DNA from: Comamonadaceae bacterium OS-1
GTDB taxonomy: Bacteria; Pseudomonadota; Gammaproteobacteria; Burkholderiales; Burkholderiaceae_C
DNA: 64,000 bases
Direction: 5' to 3'
NCBI GenBank assembly: GCA_027923965.1
Contig: AP026969.1
Coordinates: forward strand, 1,302,001 to 1,366,000
Of this stretch, positions 8,346 to 16,626 are shown in pieces. The notes beneath the pieces were generated by a model. That model saw nothing but the letters and a program-made list of their open reading frames with translations. It searched no databases and had not been told where the DNA came from. Positions within the stretch are counted from its first letter, which is position 1. Each line of letters begins with the position of its first letter. The position numbers and the translations under genes were made by a program.

Positions 8346-11318
8346 TTGAACCACCGCCCCGACCCACCTCTTTCGCCTGCGCAGCTGGACTGGACCCGTG
8401 CGCCGGATATGGGGGAAGCAAAAAACCCCTGGAAATTGGCCCTGGAGGGCTCGGGCGTGGGGGTTTGGGACTGGGATTTGCGCACCGGGCACCAAACCTA
8501 TTCCACGCGCTGGGACGAGATGCTGGGCTTTGTCAGCGGCGAGTCGGCCCCGGGCTTTGAAGAGTTCACGACCCGCGTGCACCCGGACGACATCGGCCCT
8601 ATGCAGGCGGCGGTGGCGGCCTATCTGGACGGCTCGGCACCGGGCTACAGCATGGACTTGCGCATGCGCCATAAGGACGGGCACTGGGTCTGGATCATGG
8701 CCAGCGGCATGGTGGTCAGCCGCGCTGCCGACGGTACCCCCTTGCGGATGATCGGCACCCACACCGACATCAGCGCGCGCAAGCAGGCCGAGGCAGGCTT
8801 GCGGGCATCGCATGCCCAGTTGCTGGAACAAACCCGGCTGTTGCAAGCCACCACGGCCAGCATCAGCCAAGGTATTTTTGTGTTTGATGCCGGGATGCGT
8901 TTGATCTCGTTCAACCGGCGTGTCTGCGAGTTGCTGGACCTGAGCGACAGCTTTTTGGCTGCCTACCCTACGCTGGAGCAGATCAGCAACTTCCAGCTCG
9001 AACGCGGCGACTTTGGCCCCCAGGCCCAGTGGGTGGACCCAGCTGCCCGTGGTTACGTGCTGGCAGGCGGCCACGCCCAGGTGCCCTCCCACTTTCTGCG
9101 TGTCACTTTGACCGGCCACACGCTGGAGGTCAAAACCCAGACTCTGCCCGATGGTGGCATGGTGCGCACCTTTGCCGATGTGTCCGACTACGTGCAGGCC
9201 CAGGCCGCGCGCAAGCGGCTCGACCAGTTGCTGACCGCCACCCAGGCGCTGGCGCAGGTGGGCGGATGGGAGGTGGATGGGTTGCGCGACCGCGTCTACT
9301 GGACTGAAGGGGTCTACCGCATCTTCCAGACCACCCCCAAGGAATACATACCCACCACCGCCATGGAGACGGTCCAACGGGTATTTACGCCGCAGGCCGT
9401 GGCCACCATCCGTGCTTCTTACGATGCTGCTGCACCGCACGGCGGCACCCATACCAGCTCCCATGATTTCGAGCTGGAAGCCATCACTTTCCGGGGCGAG
9501 TCCATCTGGGTACACGCCAGGGGCACCTCCACCTGGGACCAGGGGCGATTGCTGTCGCGCACCTCGGTGCTGCAAAACATCACCGAGCGCAAACAGGCCC
9601 AGATGGCGCTGCAAGAAACCGAAAACCGCTGGCGGCTGGCACTGGAAAGTACCGGCGACGGCGTGTGGGACTGGCACATCCAGACCGGGGTGGAGCACCT
9701 CTCCAGGCGCCTGGTCGAGATGTATGGCTTTTCCGAGGGCGAAATTCCCGACCTGCCCAGCGAGCTGGACCGGCGCACCCACCCCGACGATCTGCTGCGG
9801 ATGGACCGCGACCGCGATGCCCACTTTGCGGGCTACACCACCAGCTACTCCAACGAACACCGGGTGCGCTGCAAGGACGGCAGCTGGAAATGGGTGCTGA
9901 GCCGGGGCATGGTCATCACCCGCGATGCCCAGGGGCAACCCTTGCGCATGATAGGCACGCATACCGACATCACCGACCGCAAAGCCGCCGAGGCCCTGAT
10001 CCGCCAGCAGGCGTTTTTTGACACCCTGACCGGCCTGCCCAACCGGCGCATGCTGCGTGACCGGCTGGAGCAAGAAATCAAGCGCTGCAAACGCGACGTG
10101 CAGCAGCTGGCCATTTTGTTCATCGATCTGGACCACTTCAAGGAGGTCAATGACACCCTGGGCCATGACAATGGCGATTTGCTGCTGATGGAGGCGGCCC
10201 GGCGCATCCAGGCCTGCGTACGCGAGGCCGATACCGTGGCCCGCATGGGCGGCGACGAGTTCACGGTGGTGCTGACCGAAGTGACCGATGTGCACCGCCT
10301 GGAGCCCACCCTGCAAAAGATTTTGCGGGCGATGGAGCAGGTGTTTCAGCTCGGCAACGAGCAGGTGTTTGTGTCCGCCAGCATCGGCATCACCCTGTAT
10401 CCGCTGGATGCCAAGGACATCGAAGACCTGTTCAAGAACGCCGACCAGGCGCTGTATGTGGCCAAAGGCGCGGGACGCAACCGCTTCAGCTTTTTTACCC
10501 CCGCCTTGCAGGAAGCCGCGCAAACCCGGGTGCGGCTGGCCAGCGACCTGCGCTCCGGCCTGCAGGAGCAGCAGTTCCGGTTGGTCTACCAGCCCATTGT
10601 GGAGCTGGCCACCGGGGCCGTGCACAAGGCCGAAGCGCTGATCCGTTGGCAGCACCCCACGCGCGGGCTGATCAGCCCGGCCCAGTTCATCCCGATTGCC
10701 GAATCCAGCGGCTTGATCGTGGATATTGGCGAGTGGGTGTTCCAGCAGGCGGCGCTGCAGGTGCAAGCCTGGCGCAAGAATTTGCATCCGGATTTCCAGA
10801 TCAGCATCAACAAGTCTCCGGTGCAGTTCCACCATGAAAGCCAGGCCAACCAGGGCTGGGATGCACAGCTCCAGGCCCTGGGCCTGCCAGGCGCCTGCAT
10901 GGTGGTGGAGATCACCGAAGGCCTGTTGCTCGACACCAGCAGCCGGGTCAGCGACCACCTGCTGGAGCTGGCGGCCGCGGGCATCCAGGTCGCGCTGGAC
11001 GACTTTGGCACCGGCTATTCGGCGCTGTCGTACCTGCAACGCTTTGACATTGATTTCATCAAGATCGACCAGTCGTTTGTGCGCCATCTGGTGCCCGGCT
11101 CCACCGACATGGCCTTGTGCAAGGCCATGGTGGCCATGGCCCACGCGCTGGGCATGAAAGTGGTGGCCGAAGGCGTGGAAACCGCCCAGCAGCGCGACCT
11201 GCTGGCCGCCATGGGCTGCGACTACGGGCAGGGCTACCTGTTCTCGCGCCCGGTACCGGCGGCGGACTTCGAGGCCTTCTGGGCCGCCAACCCGCCACCG
11301 GCACTGCTGGCAAGCTGA
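8346..11318 (+). CDS. PAS-PAS-PAS-PAS-GGDEF-EAL cyclic-di-GMP signalling protein
   Basis: A protein of about 990 aa from the TTG at 8346, or 969 aa from the ATG at 8409; neither start has a convincing ribosome-binding site. Four PAS/PAC modules occur at about 27-147, 155-280, 285-412 and 415-543; the first and fourth are close relatives (both end GTHTDI). The GGDEF domain (about 547-710) has an intact GGDEF motif near 635 and an RxxD inhibitory site (READ) five residues before it. The EAL domain (about 725-975) keeps EAL, the DDFGTGYSAL loop and KIDQSFV, so both cyclase and phosphodiesterase activities look possible. There is no transmembrane segment, so it is a cytoplasmic sensor. It stands alone, followed by a dispersed repeat. 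Confidence 0.93.
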   Translation: MNHRPDPPLSPAQLDWTRAPDMGEAKNPWKLALEGSGVGVWDWDLRTGHQTYSTRWDEMLGFVSGESAPGFEEFTTRVHPDDIGPMQAAVAAYLDGSAPGYSMDLRMRHKDGHWVWIMASGMVVSRAADGTPLRMIGTHTDISARKQAEAGLRASHAQLLEQTRLLQATTASISQGIFVFDAGMRLISFNRRVCELLDLSDSFLAAYPTLEQISNFQLERGDFGPQAQWVDPAARGYVLAGGHAQVPSHFLRVTLTGHTLEVKTQTLPDGGMVRTFADVSDYVQAQAARKRLDQLLTATQALAQVGGWEVDGLRDRVYWTEGVYRIFQTTPKEYIPTTAMETVQRVFTPQAVATIRASYDAAAPHGGTHTSSHDFELEAITFRGESIWVHARGTSTWDQGRLLSRTSVLQNITERKQAQMALQETENRWRLALESTGDGVWDWHIQTGVEHLSRRLVEMYGFSEGEIPDLPSELDRRTHPDDLLRMDRDRDAHFAGYTTSYSNEHRVRCKDGSWKWVLSRGMVITRDAQGQPLRMIGTHTDITDRKAAEALIRQQAFFDTLTGLPNRRMLRDRLEQEIKRCKRDVQQLAILFIDLDHFKEVNDTLGHDNGDLLLMEAARRIQACVREADTVARMGGDEFTVVLTEVTDVHRLEPTLQKILRAMEQVFQLGNEQVFVSASIGITLYPLDAKDIEDLFKNADQALYVAKGAGRNRFSFFTPALQEAAQTRVRLASDLRSGLQEQQFRLVYQPIVELATGAVHKAEALIRWQHPTRGLISPAQFIPIAESSGLIVDIGEWVFQQAALQVQAWRKNLHPDFQISINKSPVQFHHESQANQGWDAQLQALGLPGACMVVEITEGLLLDTSSRVSDHLLELAAAGIQVALDDFGTGYSALSYLQRFDIDFIKIDQSFVRHLVPGSTDMALCKAMVAMAHALGMKVVAEGVETAQQRDLLAAMGCDYGQGYLFSRPVPAADFEAFWAANPPPALLAS

Positions 11319-11327
11319 TTTTTATTT

Positions 11328-11391
11328 TTTAAAGAAAACCAGGCTCCTGTGCTTATAGGATAAGCGTGAGCAGCTATTTATTTTGTAGCTA
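11328..11391 (-). repeat. Dispersed hairpin repeat, copy 2
   Basis: The reverse strand reads TAGCTACAAAATAAATAGCTGCTCACGCTTAT, then ATAAGCACAGGAGCC and a TTTT end (spread over the interval). It sits directly after the GGDEF-EAL gene. The remainder of 11392-11520 shows no feature. Confidence 0.7.
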
Positions 11392-11520
11392 ATCCTGGGT
11401 GGACCCAAAAATAGTGCAAATCTGCTGCATCCAAAACCGGGTCTGGCGTGTAGTACCTGTAGCAGCGCACAAAAGCTGCCTGTTGTACCCATCCGCTAAA
11501 CCTTTTTCTGGAGCACTTCC

Positions 11521-12075
11521 ATGCCGATCAAACCCCTGTCTCTGCTTGCCATCGTCTCTGCCGCCGCCGTGTTGAGCGCCTGCGGCTCCATGGCCCCCAT
11601 GAAACCCATGTTCAGCCAGGACAGCCTGCCCGAGGCCGTCAAGGTGCCCATGGGCAACAAAGTGGCCATGGAAACCGTGGGCGTGGGCGAGATCACCTAC
11701 GAATGCCGCGACAAGGCCAACGCCCCCGGCATGACCGAGTGGGTCTTCATCGGCCCCAACGCCGCGCTGAACGACCGCAGCGGCAAACAGGTGGGCAAGT
11801 ACTACGGCCCGCCCGCCACCTGGGAATCCATGGACGGCTCCAAAATCACCGCCACCCAGCTCGCCGTGGCGCCCGCAGGCGCAGGCAACATCCCTTACCA
11901 GCTGGTCAAGGCCAACCCCGCCATGGGCATGGGCGCGATGGCGGGCGTGACCCACATCCAGCGCGTGGCCACCCGCGGCGGTGTGGCACCGGCCACGCTG
12001 TGCAGCCCGGCCAGCAAGGGTGTCAAGGAAATCGTCAAGTACCAGGCCGACTACATCTTCTGGAAAGCCGCCTGA
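11521..12075 (+). CDS. DUF3455 lipoprotein
   Basis: A 184-aa predicted lipoprotein with the lipobox LSAC at about residues 18-21. The body matches the DUF3455 pattern: ITYECRDKANAPGMTEWVFIGPNA, a GPPATWESMDGS block, an IPYQLVKA segment, and THIQRVATRGGVAP before a final YQADYIFWKA. Function is unknown. In related genomes DUF3455 proteins often sit beside ECF sigma/anti-sigma pairs, as here, so it may belong to their regulon (inference). The ATG follows CTGGAGCACTTCC, a moderate ribosome-binding site. Confidence 0.85.
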   Translation: MPIKPLSLLAIVSAAAVLSACGSMAPMKPMFSQDSLPEAVKVPMGNKVAMETVGVGEITYECRDKANAPGMTEWVFIGPNAALNDRSGKQVGKYYGPPATWESMDGSKITATQLAVAPAGAGNIPYQLVKANPAMGMGAMAGVTHIQRVATRGGVAPATLCSPASKGVKEIVKYQADYIFWKAA

Positions 12076-12100
12076 CCTGCACGGGCGATTTTGGCGACTA

Positions 12101-12129
12101 CCATCGAGAGACATACATTCTCTCGATGG
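12101..12129 (+). promoter_or_regulatory. 11-bp perfect hairpin just before the sigma-factor start codon
   Basis: CCATCGAGAGA (12101-12111) pairs perfectly with TCTCTCGATGG (12119-12129) around a 7-nt loop. It ends 7 nt before the TTG start at 12137 and contains the only GG-rich stretch available as a ribosome-binding site. No T-tract follows, so it is not a classic terminator. Confidence 0.6.
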
Positions 12130-12136
12130 AACGCCC

Positions 12137-12703
12137 TTGACGACAGCCTCCGATGATTTCGACTACGAGCGCGCCCTGCAAGGCTGCGCCCGTGGCGAGC
12201 GCCAAGCCCTGCAGGACATCTACCGGCAAGACAGCCGCCACCTGCTGGGCGTGGCCTTGCGCATCGTGCGCCAGCGCCAGCAGGCCGAGGACGTGGTGCA
12301 CGATGCCTTCATGAACATCTGGACCCAGGCCGCCAGCTTCGATGCCCAGCGCGGCTCGGGGCGGGGCTGGATCTACAGCGTGGTGCGCAACCTGGCCCTC
12401 AACGCGGTGCGCAACGGCGCGCGCGAGGTGCCGGTGGACGAAGAAACCGCCGACGCCCTGGATGCCCACAACTCCCTGCAAGCCCATGCCGAGATCGCCG
12501 ATGCGTTTGACCTGCGCGTCAGCCTGGGCAAGCTCAACGACTGCCTGGCCCGGCTGGAGCCCGCCCGGCGCAACTGCATCCTGTACGCCTATGTAGACGG
12601 CTGCTCGCACGGCGAAATCGCCGAACGCACCCAAACGCCCCTGGGCACCGTCAAGGCCTGGATCAAACGCAGCATGGGCAGCCTGCGGGAGTGCATGGCA
12701 TGA
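12137..12703 (+). CDS. ECF-type RNA polymerase sigma factor
   Basis: A 188-aa sigma-70-family extracytoplasmic-function factor. Region 2 runs from about 20 to 90 (LLGVALRIVRQRQQAEDVVHDAFMNIW then GRGWIYSVVRN), and region 4 from about 125 to 185 (ILYAYVDGCSHGEIAERTQTPLGTVKAWIKRS). No in-frame ATG exists near the start of homology, so the TTG at 12137 is used; upstream codons are not family-like. It is translationally coupled (ATGA) to its anti-sigma factor. The SigK/RpoE-like set with an RskA-type anti-sigma and a DUF3455 lipoprotein suggests an envelope or oxidative stress regulon (inference). Confidence 0.9.
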   Translation: MTTASDDFDYERALQGCARGERQALQDIYRQDSRHLLGVALRIVRQRQQAEDVVHDAFMNIWTQAASFDAQRGSGRGWIYSVVRNLALNAVRNGAREVPVDEETADALDAHNSLQAHAEIADAFDLRVSLGKLNDCLARLEPARRNCILYAYVDGCSHGEIAERTQTPLGTVKAWIKRSMGSLRECMA

Positions 12704-13422
12704 GCACGCAAGCAGAATTCCCATCCGCCGACGAGTTGGCCGCCGAATACGTGCTGGGCACGCTCTCCGCCACGCGCCGCCGCATGGTGGAGCAGCGCCT
12801 GCCCACCGATGCCGCCCTGCAAGCCGCCGTGCAGCGCTGGCAAGAACAGCTGCTGCCCCTGGCCGCCCTGGCCGAACCGGTGGAGCCGTCCGAAGCACTG
12901 TGGCAGCGCATAGACCGCAGCGTGGCCCACGCCGTGGCCCCGCGCCGCGCCGCTATTCCACCCGCCCCACCGCCGTGGTGGGACCGCCTGGGCCTGTGGC
13001 GCGGCCTGGCCGGTGCCGGTTTTGCCACCGCTGCCATCCTGGCCTCGGTGCTGGTCACGCGCCAGGGTGTGCTACCCGTTGGGCCGCAGTACATGGTGGT
13101 GCTGGTCGCACCGCAAGACAAGGCTCCGGGCTGGGTCATCCAGGCCAGCGACACCCGACAACTCAGCCTCACCGCGCTGGGCCCGGTGGCCGTGCCCGCC
13201 GAGAAATCGCTGCAGTTCTGGACCAAGGGCGAGGGCTGGAACGGCCCGGTGTCGCTGGGCCTGGTCAAGCCGGGGCAGACCATCACCATCCCGCTGGACA
13301 AGCTGCCGCCGCTGCAGCCCAACCAGTTGTTTGAGCTGACCCTGGAGCCGGTGAACGGCTCGCCCCTCAATAAACCCACCGGCCCGATCCAGTTCATTGG
13401 CCGTGCGGTGAAGGTACTGTGA
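12700..13422 (+). CDS. Anti-sigma factor, RskA-like
   Basis: A 240-aa single-pass membrane protein. The N-terminal cytoplasmic part (about 1-95) has the ELAAEYVLGTL helix typical of RskA/anti-sigma-K N-termini and no HxxxCxxC zinc motif. A transmembrane helix lies at about 107-128 (GLAGAGFATAAILASVLV). The C-terminal RskA domain (about 130-240) contains the WTKGEGWNGPVSLGLVKPG and LFELTLEPVNGSP stretches. The ATG overlaps the sigma-factor stop, so the two are co-translated. Its own TGA (13420-13422) overlaps the first pairing arm of the downstream glycine riboswitch. Confidence 0.9.
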   Translation: MSTQAEFPSADELAAEYVLGTLSATRRRMVEQRLPTDAALQAAVQRWQEQLLPLAALAEPVEPSEALWQRIDRSVAHAVAPRRAAIPPAPPPWWDRLGLWRGLAGAGFATAAILASVLVTRQGVLPVGPQYMVVLVAPQDKAPGWVIQASDTRQLSLTALGPVAVPAEKSLQFWTKGEGWNGPVSLGLVKPGQTITIPLDKLPPLQPNQLFELTLEPVNGSPLNKPTGPIQFIGRAVKVL

Positions 13423-13655
13423 TACCGGTGCGATAATCCGGCGACATACCGGGAGAGACTGCTCCCCCTGACCCAGGTCAGGAAATCAGCGCCGAAGGAG
13501 CAACCGCCCCGGAAACTTTCAGGCAAAAGGACCGGTATCCACACCACACACATCTGAAGAGCAGCCGGGTTTCGTCACCTGGCTCACCGCAGGAGCAAGC
13601 GACTTGGCAGTTCAAAAGAACGGCCAGCCGCGAATCTCTCAGGTCCAAAACAGAG
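13421..13655 (+). promoter_or_regulatory. Tandem glycine riboswitch
   Basis: Two glycine aptamers in series. Aptamer I (13421-13539) is closed by GATACCGGT (13421-13429) with ACCGGTATC (13531-13539). Its core has GGGAGAGA, GCGCCGAAGGAGCAA and AACTTTCAGGCAAAAGGACCG, spread over 13451-13533. Aptamer II (about 13552-13655) has GAAGAGC, ACCGCAGGAGCAA and GAATCTCTCAGG with a CAGAGGGGG close. This is the conserved glycine riboswitch architecture. It lies directly upstream of a dadA-type gene instead of gcv genes. Because it begins inside the anti-sigma stop codon, its promoter must be in or before that gene, or it is read with the sigma operon. Confidence 0.93.
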
Positions 13656-13691
13656 GGGGCGATAGCCGCGCACGTTTGTTGCTATCCCCCT
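13654..13691 (+). terminator. Candidate riboswitch expression-platform hairpin
   Basis: AGGGGG-CG-ATAGC (13654-13666) pairs with GCTATCCCCCT (13681-13691), leaving a 2-nt bulge and a 14-nt loop. GTTGACGTTTT follows, a weak T-tract. The 5' arm overlaps the closing stem of aptamer II, so ligand binding could compete with this hairpin and relieve termination. The dadA ribosome-binding site (GGAAG, about 13703) lies just beyond it. Confidence 0.6.
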
Positions 13692-13714
13692 GTTGACGTT
13701 TTGGAAGTCTCATC

Positions 13715-14941
13715 ATGAAAAATCTAGCTGTTATCGGCGGCGGTATCACGGGCGTGACCACGGCCTACGCCTTGGCCAAACGCGGTTACTCCGTCACCTT
13801 GTTCGAAAAGCACCGCTACGCGGCCATGGAAACCTCGTTTGCCAATGGCGGGCAGTTTTCGGTGTCCAACGCCGAGGTGTGGAACCACTGGTCTACGGTG
13901 CTCAAGGGCGTGAAGTGGATGCTGCGCAGCGATGCGCCGCTGCTGGTCAACCCCAAGCCCAGCTGGCACAAGATGGCCTGGTTTGCCGAGTTCATCGCCG
14001 CCATCCCGCAGTACGAGAAAAACACCATCGAAACCACCCGCTTGGCCATGGCCGCGCGCCAGCACCTCAATGCCTGGGCGGCGGAGGAAGGCCTGGACTT
14101 TGACCACCAGCGCGAAGGCATCCTGCACATCTACCGCGACAAGGGCAACTTTGTGCACGCGGGCAAGGTCTCCAAGCTGCTGGCCCAGGGCGGGCTGGAC
14201 CGCCGCGCCGTCACCCCGCAAGAGATGCGCGCCATCGAGCCCACGCTGGCGGGCGACTACTACGGTGGCTACTTCACCGAGAGCGACACCACCGGCGACA
14301 TCCACAAGTTCAGCACCGGCATCGCCGCCGCCGCCGAGCGTCTGGGTGTGCAAACCCGCTACGGCCATGCGATCCAGACCGTCAAAAGCGACGGCAAATC
14401 CGTCACCATCACCGCGCAAGACGGTGCAGACACCCACACCAGCGTGTTCGACGGCGTGGTGGTCTGCGCAGGCACGGCCAGCCGCGACATTGCCGCCCAG
14501 CTGGGGGACCGGGTCAATATCTATCCGGTCAAGGGCTATTCCATCACCGTGAACCTGGACGACGCGCACAGCCAGGCATCGGCCCCGATGGTGAGTTTGC
14601 TGGACGACGAAACCAAGCTGGTCAGCAGCCGCCTGGGGCTGGGGCGCTTTCGGGTGGCGGGTACGGCCGAGTTCAACGGCTACAACCGCGATATCCGGGC
14701 CGACCGCATCCGCCCGCTGGTGGAATGGGTGCAGCAGTGCTTCCCCGGCGTGCGCACCGAAAGCGTGGTGCCGTGGGCCGGGCTGCGCCCTATGATGCCC
14801 AACCTGATGCCGCGCGTCGGCCCCGGCAAGCGGCCCGGCGTGTTCTACAACACCGGCCACGGGCATCTGGGTCTGACGCTGTCGGCCGTCACCGCCGACA
14901 TGGTGGCGGCGATGGTGGCGGCCAGTCCGCTGCATGCATAA
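13715..14941 (+). CDS. dadA: D-amino-acid dehydrogenase (DadA-type FAD oxidoreductase)
   Basis: A 408-aa flavoprotein of the DAO family. An N-terminal Rossmann fold shows GGGITGVTTAYALAKRG and FEK. A SFANGGQFS motif (about residues 42-50), an HKFSTGIAAAAERLGV helix and a C-terminal GHGHLGLTLSAV FAD-binding end are all typical of DadA. It oxidatively deaminates D-amino acids at the membrane, passing electrons to the respiratory chain. Control by the tandem glycine riboswitch suggests glycine or a glycine-derived imino acid is a substrate or product. The stop codon TAA ends at 14941, which is also the first base of the target duplication of the following IS. Confidence 0.9.
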   Translation: MKNLAVIGGGITGVTTAYALAKRGYSVTLFEKHRYAAMETSFANGGQFSVSNAEVWNHWSTVLKGVKWMLRSDAPLLVNPKPSWHKMAWFAEFIAAIPQYEKNTIETTRLAMAARQHLNAWAAEEGLDFDHQREGILHIYRDKGNFVHAGKVSKLLAQGGLDRRAVTPQEMRAIEPTLAGDYYGGYFTESDTTGDIHKFSTGIAAAAERLGVQTRYGHAIQTVKSDGKSVTITAQDGADTHTSVFDGVVVCAGTASRDIAAQLGDRVNIYPVKGYSITVNLDDAHSQASAPMVSLLDDETKLVSSRLGLGRFRVAGTAEFNGYNRDIRADRIRPLVEWVQQCFPGVRTESVVPWAGLRPMMPNLMPRVGPGKRPGVFYNTGHGHLGLTLSAVTADMVAAMVAASPLHA

Positions 14942-14955
14942 GAAATAGGGGATTG

Positions 14956-15701
14956 CTAAATAGGTATTGACACATCATCCTCCCAAAGCCTTGGGCAGAT
15001 GATGGTTGAGACCTGTGAAACAAGTGGGCACTTGATACGGCGCTGAAAGACAAAGAGCAGCGAGTCGCGCAGGTTGCCGACGCTTTTGGAATAGCAATGC
15101 GTTTTACGACGCAGTCTGGCAAGGTAGCAGCGCGGTCGGTTATTCATGCTTTCGATGGTGTACGTGTGCGCTTTGCCTTTGAGGTGCTGCTCTGGGTTAA
15201 AGATGTGGTTGTAGCACTTGTATTCATCGGTGGCGTAAGTGATTGAAGGGCTGCGAGGAATCTGCGCACCCAGCGCTTGGGCTGCAGGGGTGTCACGATC
15301 GCCCAGGACCCAGCCGAGAACTCTTTTGGCAGTGCGATCAACAGCCCACCAGAGCCAAATTGCGCTTTTTTTTCGCCAACGTAGGTCCATAGCTCATCCG
15401 CTTCGATGTAGCGGATCTCACTGGTGTCCACTTTGGCCAGTGCTTTTCCCGCAACCTCTTGTTTGACCCAGTTCATCACCGAGTTGTGGCTGACTCCCAC
15501 CAGTCTTTCAGTCGCTCGCAGCCCCACGCCTTCGGCGTAGTGCTGCAGAGCACTCTCTTTGAGTTCATTTGGCACAAGCCGTCGATCCAGATCGCCAAAG
15601 GTCGTGCCGCAACTCTTGCACCGGTAGCGCTGATATCCGTGACGACTGCGTCCGTTCTTGACTAATTGAGTGCTTGAGCAAGCGGTGCATTGATTTGTCA
15701 T
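14956..15701 (-). CDS. IS1-family transposase InsAB (programmed -1 frameshift)
   Basis: Two overlapping frames. InsA (15144-15701) begins MTNQCTACSSTQLVKNG and has a zinc-ribbon CxxC...CxSCG and an HTH. The InsB frame (14956-15390) holds the DDE catalytic half, including TYATDEYKCY and RCYLARLRRKTHCYSKS. They join by a -1 slip on a run of eight A (T8 on this strand at 15366-15373) near residue 112, after LWTYVGEKK, giving an InsAB' of about 248 aa. The nested IS21 lies outside the coding part, upstream, so the transposase frame is intact but may have lost its end-borne promoter. One residue differs from copy B (NNRPR against NNRLR). Confidence 0.88.
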
Positions 15702-15819
15702 CTGCTGATTTTGGTTGAACAGCCGATTAAAATCAATACCTATTGGTCGGTGTCAACTATCTTGACCGCTCGGCGACAACTATCCTGGCCGGTGGAAAGC
15801 GGGGAATGATTTTGAATCT

Positions 15820-16626
15820 TTATGTCGTTGAACGTGCCTTGCGTACTGCTGGGGCTTGCTGCTGAGCTGCTCGTCGGCGGTAACTCTCCACATTCATTTC
15901 CAGAATCGTCGAGTGGTGTACCAGGCGGTCAACGGCCGCCAGCGTCATAGCCGGTTCCACAAACACCTCGCCCCATTGGGAGAACGGCGTGTTGGCAGTG
16001 AGGGCCAGGCTCTTGCGTTCATAACGCTCCGATATGAGCTCGAACAGCACAGAGGTTTCTGACTGGTCTCGCCGTACATAGCTCAGGTCATCCAGAATCA
16101 GCAAGTCAAACCGGTCCAGCTTGGCCAATTCCTGCGGCAGTCGCAAGTCCCGCCGGGCCGCCTGCAAGCGCTGCACCAGGTCCGAACAGCGCGTAAACAG
16201 CACCCGCCGCCCGGCATCAATCAGGGCATGGCCCAGAGCACATACCAAATGGCTCTTGCCCACGCCGGGTGGCCCGAACAGCAGTACGTTGGCGCCCCGG
16301 TCCAGCCACTGCGTACCTTCGGCCAGTGCCATCACCTGGGCCTTGGACACGGTGGGAACGGCCGTGAAGTCAAAGCTGGAGAGGCGTTTATCCGGGCTGA
16401 GCCCGGACTCCACGCGGTGGCGGTCAATGCGGCGAGACTCTCGTTCATTGATTTCGTGCTCCAGTAACGCTTCGAGCAGGCGGTGTGCGGGCCAACCCTC
16501 AAGGTCCGACAGTGCGCACAGGTCGCCCGCCAGGCGCTTGATGGTGGGCAGGCGCAGGTCTGTGAGCATCACGCCCAGACGTGCCGATGTGGCGGTAATT
16601 GACGTGCTAATTGGCGCCGCGCTCAT
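15820..16626 (-). CDS. istB: IS21-family helper ATPase IstB
   Basis: A 268-aa AAA+ ATPase related to DnaC. The Walker A motif GPPGVGKSHL is at about residue 118, the Walker B motif LLILDDLSY at about 180, and a sensor stretch LALTANTPFSQW follows. It organises target DNA and activates IstA. Start and stop overlap with istA (ATGA), as usual in the family. The C-terminus (AAQQQAPAVRKAR) is typical in length. Intact and presumably functional. Confidence 0.94.
   Translation of the reverse strand: MSAAPISTSITATSARLGVMLTDLRLPTIKRLAGDLCALSDLEGWPAHRLLEALLEHEINERESRRIDRHRVESGLSPDKRLSSFDFTAVPTVSKAQVMALAEGTQWLDRGANVLLFGPPGVGKSHLVCALGHALIDAGRRVLFTRCSDLVQRLQAARRDLRLPQELAKLDRFDLLILDDLSYVRRDQSETSVLFELISERYERKSLALTANTPFSQWGEVFVEPAMTLAAVDRLVHHSTILEMNVESYRRRAAQQQAPAVRKARSTT

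Noticed and set aside
8313..11144. 943-codon minus-strand frame opposite the GGDEF-EAL gene
   Set aside because: His/Gln/Gly-rich low-complexity translation typical of antisense frames in GC-rich DNA; the opposite strand has intact PAS, GGDEF and EAL motifs.
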